Below are positions 56,954 through 64,000 of a stretch of 64,000 bases of DNA, in pieces. The position numbers and the translations under genes were made by a program. Source of the DNA: Margaritispora aquatica (Eukaryota > Ascomycota > Leotiomycetes > Helotiales > Discinellaceae); assembly GCA_007644065.1 (NCBI GenBank), contig VJWN01000012.1:299758-363757 (forward strand), in the 5' to 3' direction. Numbering within the stretch: the first letter of the stretch is position 1; each line of letters opens with the position of its first letter. The notes below the pieces were generated by a model that made no database searches, was not told where the DNA came from, and saw only the letters and a program-made list of their open reading frames with translations.

Positions 56954-57401
56954 TTTGACGGTTGTGTGAAGCTGAAGCTTAAGATTTTTCGATGTGTGGA
57001 AGGTCGACTGAGTTGGGCAGAGGACAATTGATTGCAGTGGTGATGGTGATGAGCTTGCAGAGATGTTGTCAAGACGGCGATGATGAGGTTCGACTGGGAG
57101 AGAGGTTTGCCCCTAGCTTTGACGCTAGTCCTGATATAGCACTAGCGCAAGCCTCGAGCTTTTTTCTTGAGATTTTGAAGACGAGGCCGAACATTTCTTG
57201 AAAAGTCACCAATTCTTCAATCAAACAATATCAGGGCGAGCCAACGCAAGGAACCCTGCCAAACGATCATTCGAACTTTCAAGTATCTATCTAAACTCAA
57301 TGTACGTGTGCGCAAACCCTGCGATAGCCTTGAATGCCATCTTCAAATTCATATGCTAATAACATAACAGACATCCTTCCGTCTTTCACAATACCAACAA
57401 T
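56954..57401. promoter_or_regulatory. Divergent promoter region of VMA3 and SNU13
   Basis: The 448 bp lie between opposed start codons and hold both promoters and leaders. No other gene was seen. Confidence 0.5.
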
Positions 57402-57894
57402 ATGTCTGACGAACAGAACGGATCTGCCGCTTGGCCCGTAGCTGATGCTGCCTTGACGCAAGAGATCTTGGTGAGTAACTGTGGTTCTGGTTCTTTCAAT
57501 TAGTAGTTTTGCTGACAAACCCAGGATATCGTCCAGCAAGCATGTTCGTATTGCCTTGAATTCGATGTATGACCATCTTCTAACATGTGAAATAGCTCAC
57601 TACCGTCAATTGAAGAAAGGTGCCAACGAAGCCACCAAGACCTTGAACCGTGGTATCAGCGAAGTCATCATCCTCGCAGCCGACACTGCCCCTCTCGCCA
57701 TTCTTCTCCATCTCCCTCTGTTGTGCGAGGACAAGAACGTACCATATGTCTATGTCCCAAGCAAGTCAGCATTGGGCAGAGCATGCGGAGTCAGCAGAGC
57801 CGTCATTGCTGCTAGCATTACCACCAACGAGGCCTCCGATCTTATGAACCAGATCCGAAGCTTGAAGGACAAGGTCGAAAGACTCATGATCTAA
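57402..57894 (+). CDS. SNU13: SNU13/15.5K RNA-binding protein (L7Ae family)
   Basis: Binds the kink-turn of U4 snRNA and the C/D motif of snoRNAs, so it acts in both splicing and rRNA methylation. Exons 57402-57470, 57525-57543 and 57596-57894 give 387 nt and 128 residues, the normal length. The second exon is 19 nt and ends at a GTTCGT donor. The sequence includes [20 protein letters not shown], the RNA-binding stretch, then [40 protein letters not shown] and the end VERLMI. Its presence with the U24 snoRNA gene in one window is probably coincidence, but the protein is a core partner of that RNA class. Confidence 0.96.
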
Positions 57895-60800
57895 GGAGGG
57901 GTATGAAGGCATAAAAATTGTGGGGTTTGGTTTAGGAAGGAGTTGAATATCCAGGAAGCTTTTAGTAGCAATACATGGAATACACTTCTTCAATATATAT
58001 CTGGCGTTTCTCTTTTGTGATGTTACTGCTTGCCTGATTGATACTATTGAAAGTTTTGTTCAGTGCTTCGGAGCCTAGAATTAGTTTTCACTCTGCTCTT
58101 TTGCATACTTCAAGGCTGCACTACACTTTCTTCTCAACTTTGCCGCAAAATTCTGCATGATTGAAGACATACCCCAATTCTTTCCGATTTCCCTGGCATT
58201 TACTCCTCACGCAAGTGTATGTTTTCTCAGACGACAAAAGAAGTACTCCGTATGTCCTTAATTAGTCGAACAAACCGAAAGCAACGTTATTGAGACTAGA
58301 ATGCTCCAACCCTAAATTTCATTGTACAGAAAAACTTCAATGTCCCATTCTTTCAATTTTTCAAGCTCTATAGATACTTTTGAGATGCCGTCATATGCAT
58401 TCATTCCAGACCTCATTGTAGTCTGAAACTGCCCATTGTTCCTTACACATCCCAATATCGAAATTTTGCATCTCACTCAAGAATGAGCATGCTCTCGAGA
58501 GCAGGTTCAGCTTTGATGATCTATTGCTTGAATTTAATGGCTGCAGGGTTGGTAGCACTGGGGCTGTTTCGGGAGTTATAGAGTGGCAGCTGTTCCTATC
58601 AAATACAAATATTAGCTGCAGCATGAAGCTCAGTTTCAGTACACTTCGTTGAATGTCAACTCGAGGACAGGGAATCTACGCCTGTATGCCTGTATGCTAT
58701 ACTATCTATATTTAGCAGTGTACAGATAGCAAGTTCTTTTTGGGTGTGAAAGGGGGGAATACTTGTTAGCAAGTGCGTTGGGGATAATGTAACGAAGAAG
58801 CACTGTCTCGCTGAGAGGTTTGTGGGGAATTTTAGAAAGCAATCCTTCACATCGGTTCGAGGTAGTACTCTAAATAATATTTCATGTGTTGTAAGGATCA
58901 TGACATATCGTCGCTCGTTAGTGATACTGTAGGGATTTCTACGTCTCTGTCAGTTGAGCATGTACCTTTCAAGTCGTCACACAGATTAAGAAAGCATCCT
59001 CAATCCATCTTGAAATCTTGTTTTCACTCTGAAGTAACATTCATCAATACCCCTAGCAAGCATGTATACATGCAGGAAATAGTACAAAGCTAGAGGACAG
59101 GACAGTTTGACATGCGGCAAAATCCGGACGATGGAGATGATACCATGCTAGAGAGGTAGTGGGCAAGAAAGGACTACTCGTTGGGGTGTTCGATCCTCAC
59201 TGCCGCGTTTGTTTCTGCTCGATGTCCCAGCATCTCTCGTCTAGATATGAGGGAGCGGATTCTGTAATGTTTCAATGGTGGATTTCATGCATCATATCAC
59301 TGGACGTACTTGAGATAGATAGAAGCAGAAAATTGAGCAATTCCACCTCAGTGTGCCAATGTCGACTGATTGTGTTATCAAAGGAATCTACTAGTAGAAC
59401 ATGTTACTCGAGTTGTGCAAGTAATAAGTAACCGAAGCTCGTCCATTGCCTCTTGAACTGATACATCTGATTGAAAGTACTGTTGCACGCCGAGGGTTGA
59501 CTTGAACGTAGCGAAGCCCTATGTATAAATAAGTTTTGGATCAAGAGGAAGGGTATATCTCCCTCATACAGACCATTGCGTAAGATCAGTTAAGGATTCT
59601 CCCATACTTTGCAAGCATCGACCTTTGATGGGGCTCCGAACACACTGTACCTTTGGCAAATCTTCTTTCATTAAAGCTAAATCGCATCATTACAATATAC
59701 ACACCCTCTCCCTAACCTTATGTTGTTCCAATTCTGCTTAGCTACATAGTTAAATGAGTATGAAGACTCAGCATCAACATTATGAGCCCACCAGCCCCTC
59801 TAGTTGGAATGATCATGTCAACGGGTTTTCGAGCAGATAGGTGAGTAGGTCTTTGAATCCACCAGAGGGAGAAACTAAGCGAGAGTCTTCAACTGGCTTT
59901 ACCCTGGTTGCCGATATCCAGGAGAATGAATATAGCAGAGTGTTACTATATGTCAAGTGCTAACGTGTTTGAGATATAGATTGTAGCCCGGAAAACGACG
60001 AAGTTTGTTCTGTGCTCCTTGAGTCTTTCCAAGGTATTCGAATAGATGTCACTTCAAGGCTCGCACTTTTAATAAGTATGGTTGACAAGTCTTGATGGAA
60101 GAGGTACACCCATCTTAGGAGTTTCGAAGAAATTAGATGTAATGAAGCATAGCTAGATCTCACCGCTCATACTTTTATAAATATCCTACTAAGGATAATT
60201 CTTGGACACAAGCCGACGTGTTCGGATCTATGGGTTTGACTTTTGAAATCTTTCCGCTCTTTGCCTATCAGAGGACCTTTTTACCTTAGCGAGGAGGGAG
60301 CTAGCATGGCACTTGTAGCATTGTAATTGTAAGGACAAGGTTCCTAGAGAAGAGTTGCCTGATTTTCAGGAATCGGTCCACTGAAGCTTTGATACTCAGA
60401 TTGGTCGCTGACATACTGGGCATCAGACAATTTTAACACATTTGCAGACCTGATGCGATTGCGATTCAAAAGTCTGGATTCCGTTTTGGATTTTGAACAT
60501 CCTTCACAAATTTGGACTTTTCATTGTATGGTTATATCAGGGACAACTGCATAAACACGGGAACCGGTTTAGATATCCCCCTTCATCGTGCTTAGATTCC
60601 GACTAAAATCAGGCCATCCACTCATCTATTTACAACGCGGTATAACAGAGTTCCATGACGTGCAGTAAGCAAATGTCAATAATCTCGCAAAGCCTACCCC
60701 CTTTACGCAAGTCGTTACCTACTAGAGAGGATTTGAGCGACTTGACTGGACTTGCTTTGAATTTGCTTTTCCTGGACTGAGCTGAGAGTACAACAGATTT

Positions 60801-62514
60801 CCAAGTTTGCATCGATTCTGGTAGTGCTCAATCAAGCTTTCGTGACGTGACACTGGAGTGTGAGACTGGCACAATGAACTGTCTTAGTGGATGGAAATTT
60901 CCGGAGTTTGCAGACATGAACTACTGCTGGAAATTAGAGTGTTATTAATTCACGCACTGGGAAGATGGTTTGCCTTGAACGACGAATTCGAATCAGGGAG
61001 TATAGAAAGCATCTTGTAAGGAGTTTTGATATCAACACAGGAGACAACACATTCACATTGAGTCAGCCTCAATGTGCTTGTGTTCTCATATAGATAGATG
61101 CCCGTTGGTGTCACTATCACCTGAATGGTGGGCATCGACGTCGTGTACTGTCCTGAGGCATGATTGTGAGATGGAACTACGGAGGTAGAAGAAGTGTAAG
61201 ACCTTACCTCGCGATTCACGATGATCCGAGTGCGGAGAAATCGCTACCCTTTCTTAAGCGCCGGCAACTAGAGATGATCCGTAGTGTGATTTCAGAGTTC
61301 AGATCTATCGTTTCTCACACGATACCTCCCGTATACCGTACCTTAGCTGATGACTGAGGAGGTGCCCTGAGTTTTGACCCCTCTGAAGAAGCTCATATCG
61401 GATATATTATACTTCCGGTTCCTCATATCAAAAGACTAGGGATGCAGAAAGACAGGGGAAGTGGGAAAGTAAAATCTCATTTCTCTCAAGCGAGCCGAGA
61501 TTTCCATCTGAAAAAAAAACAGCCTTGTCAATCCTTTGGAACGTGGAAGTGCATCAGGCCATCTCACACACACCGGAGGGATTCTCCTGTGATGTGCTGT
61601 GGCTAAGATAAGGTAGCATCCTACTTTTACTTTTTAGAGATGGTTGTACTGTACAGTACACCTCTCTATATCTCTTTATCCGCTACTCACAACTCACTAC
61701 TCACTAGTCACTAGTCACTACTTAGCTACTCACTCATTTCTCTACTCGGCTTCTCGTTGCATATTTGTGTGCGTATGCATAATTCCAAGCTCCCCCCCTC
61801 CCCCCAATTCCCCATTTCCCTTACAAAACACCATTGCTGGAAAAGAAATTCGCCTATCAACCATCGACCGCAGCAAAGTCGTCAGCTTGTCGCTTGATGT
61901 CCTGCCCAGACCCCAAGACACAGACTTTTGTAGTGAGAAATCCCTGTATTTTCATCTTCGACGGCTTCCTGTCAAATAGAAGGGCTAGAATCGTTCGACA
62001 GCCTGCCCAGACTAGTGTCGCTGTGGCGTCCAGACTTCGGGCTATTTGGCCCAGTTCAAGTTAACTTTGCCCCCAGTATGCAGGGGTTCGCCCGCCAGCT
62101 CCCAAACTGCAACACCGACAAGCTGCTGAGCCGAGAGGTGTGCATAGAGACATAGAGACACAGAATTGTCTCTGTCCTGTCCGCCTGCCTTTTTGAAGGA
62201 CATTTCGATTTTCGTCCCCAGGATCTAGGAATCGCCAGCGACAACAAAGGTTTCTTCTTCCCATCCGTGGTTCGAGGCGATTATGCTCTCAAGTCTTCAC
62301 GTCAATCTTGAGAGACTTGGACTGGCCGATTCCTTCTGAGCGATCGACTTTCCCCCCGTATCCGACAAAGGCGCCATCTCCGGATCCAACGCGACACTCC
62401 CAATTCTATTCATGCTCGTCTTCATCCGCGAATCGACCACAAGACAAGAGTATATTTGGCAGAGAAGGATTATGCGACATACATGAGGACGCGTGCCAAA
62501 TATCCCGCCTAGCG
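57895..62514. other. 4.6-kb region upstream of sensor kinase, no gene seen
   Basis: Only short frames without domains or splice partners occur. Near 61680-61740 there is an imprecise ACTCACTA/CTAGTCACTA tandem. A CT-rich run lies at 61785-61815. The last few hundred bases are the leader of the kinase gene, with an open frame from 62308 that lacks an ATG before 62515. No RNA gene was recognised. Confidence 0.45.
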
Positions 62515-64000
62515 ATGGTACGGATTGGGATCAGGGAGCAGTTAGGCTTGGTCATTTGCGGCTTTGCTCTTATTCCTCTGGCTGTTCTCTCGATCGCGGT
62601 ATGGATCAACAATCACGATTTCGTTGTATCGGTGACGAGCAGCGAATTGGCCCTCACAGCGAGTTTGAAGGCTGCCCAAATTGCGTCCGATCTCCTCATT
62701 ATCCAGTCAACATGCTCGACGATTGTAACTAGGGTATTGCTCCAAAATGCGCTCAGGAACTTCTATAAAAACCCCGCAACTGCCAATTTTACAAATGCGG
62801 TTTCAGATGTCCAGAGCGCTCTAATTAGTGGCGGATTCAGCTCGTTACTACAGACTGTGGTGTTTGCGAAGAATGCCACAGGATCGTTCGATGGGATATC
62901 TGCGTACGGTCTAATCAACGTTACTGTTGCAGACAACCTGATAATTACTGGTAAATATCCAAATGGCACAACAAGTTATTTGGGCGACAATACCCTCTTG
63001 GGATTTCCGGAAAGTCTATATCCAGTAAGTTTTCCCAACAATTGCTTGGTGGCACTTTTTGGGCCAGGCTGTATTACTATACCCGCTTTGAGAGTCTAGA
63101 AATTGCATTGATATTGGTGCTGATATAACGACAGAATATCACATACAAACCCATGACCACTCCGGATCCATTGGACCCTTCGGTCAACGCAACATATGTA
63201 ACAGCCTTTGCAGATTATCCTCTGAACAATAGCGCTGCTCTGTTCTTAGGCCCAATGACAATAAATAACTCATATGCGCTTGTATCTTTAACTTTACCGA
63301 TCATCGATAATTCGGACAAAAATAAGCAGAACGTCTTGGGTTTTATGACCGTTGTTGTAAGCTAATTTTTTCGTTTCTACGAATGAGTTTTCCCTTTCAT
63401 GTATAATTGGGATATCTCGGTTACAACTTCCTTCTAGTGTCTTCATCAAAGCGCACACAGAGGTTGTCTTGCAAAGGCAGCTTCATCATACGTGACAAAA
63501 GCATGCACTAATTTTTCATACAGGCAGCAGCTACCAGTATCATTTCGGTGATAGAGTCTCGAGAGGGTCTGGCGAACACTGGAATCGTTCTCCTAGTTGG
63601 GCCAAGCCGAAGACAAAATCACTTCAGATACGAGCAGCGTCCTTCTACAGCAACCTACAATGCAGGGAGTTCCATGGATTTAGCAAATGTTCGTTTTGTA
63701 CTTCCGCCATCCAATGACAGTCGGAATTCGGATAGACACACCCAATACCGGTAAGTAATTTTAATTACTATTACTCCAGCCTCCCAATTCAGAATTGAAG
63801 GCGATATCTCGCTATCACTCGTTGCCAAGTTCTCGCAGTGCAAAGGCACATCTGTAGACTCACTTGGCTGTTCTTCACCTCGACTTGCCAATGGCAAATT
63901 CCAAGAGTATCAAACTTGTTTATGCGACCTCAATAACTCATGCTGCTGACATATCCTCCTTGATATACAATTTTAGCTATTTACGGAGTCATCTCACTAA
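62515..64000 (+). CDS. Sln1/TcsB-type hybrid sensor histidine kinase, 5' part
   Basis: Membrane osmosensor kinase by resemblance, expected to feed a HOG-type phosphorelay. Only the sensor part is in the window. Exons read 62515-63024, 63135-63356 and 63524-63750; the next exon start near the right edge is unclear. MVRIGIREQLGLVICGFALI begins a first membrane span (about residues 10-31). The following domain has helices such as LKAAQIASDLLIIQSTCSTI and VLLQNALRNFYKN, a pattern typical of fungal Sln1 homologues, and several N-glycosylation sites (NFT, NAT, NVT, NGT), in keeping with an outside location. VGFMTVVV-like sequence at the end of exon 2 and FVLPPSNDSRNSDRHTQYR in exon 3 also fit. Kinase and receiver domains lie beyond the window, so the family call is by sensor sequence only. 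Confidence 0.78.

Noticed and set aside
1..64000. CRISPR array, phage or bacterial operon features
   Set aside because: Intron-rich fungal genes throughout; no spaced direct repeats or Shine-Dalgarno-led gene strings.

Overview
The window is nuclear DNA of a filamentous ascomycete (Pezizomycotina; Leotiomycetes is my best guess, from overall impression only). The evidence is short GT-AG introns of about 45-90 nt, single genes separated by promoters on both strands, and a typical fungal gene set: EF-hand NADPH oxidase, RACK1, fungal Som1-like protein, TcsB/Sln1-type sensor kinase and bZIP/C2H2 regulators. There are no operons, ribosome binding sites or CRISPR arrays. I reconstructed the exon structures by hand from splice signals and reading frame. 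Where I give a spliced length, the exons add up to an open frame.

Layout. 1-1840 (-): NADPH oxidase of the EF-hand (NoxC) type, cut by the left edge. 2520-3753 (-): RACK1, with a U24 C/D-box snoRNA in its second intron. 5304-5753 (-) and 6071-7080 (+): cytochrome c oxidase subunit COX9/7a and TAF8, divergent. 7669-8001 (-) and 8341-9276 (+): Som1-like protein and a weak RecA/XRCC2-like protein, divergent. 10001-13060 (-): a 1019-residue isochorismatase-AlkB-GST fusion. 15826-16780 (+): dienoyl-CoA isomerase. 17537-18028: a non-autonomous DNA transposon with a 9-bp target duplication, followed by AT-rich relic DNA. 19043-21231 (-): a protein with twelve zinc knuckles. 22208-23330 (-): possible dead membrane-protein gene. 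25076-26056 (-): single-pass membrane protein with PY motifs. 26636-26992 (+): TFB5. 27332-28192 (-) and 28479-31844 (+): mitochondrial ribosomal protein L16 and RFC1, divergent. 32712-34255 (+): calpain-like protease with a type II membrane anchor. 35652-36818 (+): MDR enoyl/quinone reductase. 36819-41357: gene-poor DNA with coding relics. 41358-42743 (+): C2H2 regulator. 44020-46655 (-): transketolase. 48155-48928 (-): bZIP regulator. 53742-54810 (-): carboxymuconolactone-decarboxylase-like protein. 56118-56953 (-): V-ATPase proteolipid. 57402-57894 (+): SNU13. 62515-end (+): Sln1/TcsB-type sensor kinase, cut by the right edge.

The genes are mostly housekeeping and do not form one pathway. 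Some functional pairs are present: U24 snoRNA and SNU13 (the C/D-box core protein), TAF8 and TFB5 (RNA polymerase II initiation), and COX9, Som1-like and L16 (mitochondrion).

The best candidates for something undescribed are the isochorismatase-AlkB-GST fusion, in which the usual nucleophile cysteine of the first domain is replaced by serine while the AlkB iron and 2-oxoglutarate residues are kept, and the calpain-like protease, whose Cys-His-Asn triad is predicted to face the lumen or cell exterior. The twelve-knuckle protein with a WG-rich N terminus, a 26-nt exon and a GC-AG intron, and the composite transposon, also deserve a second look.
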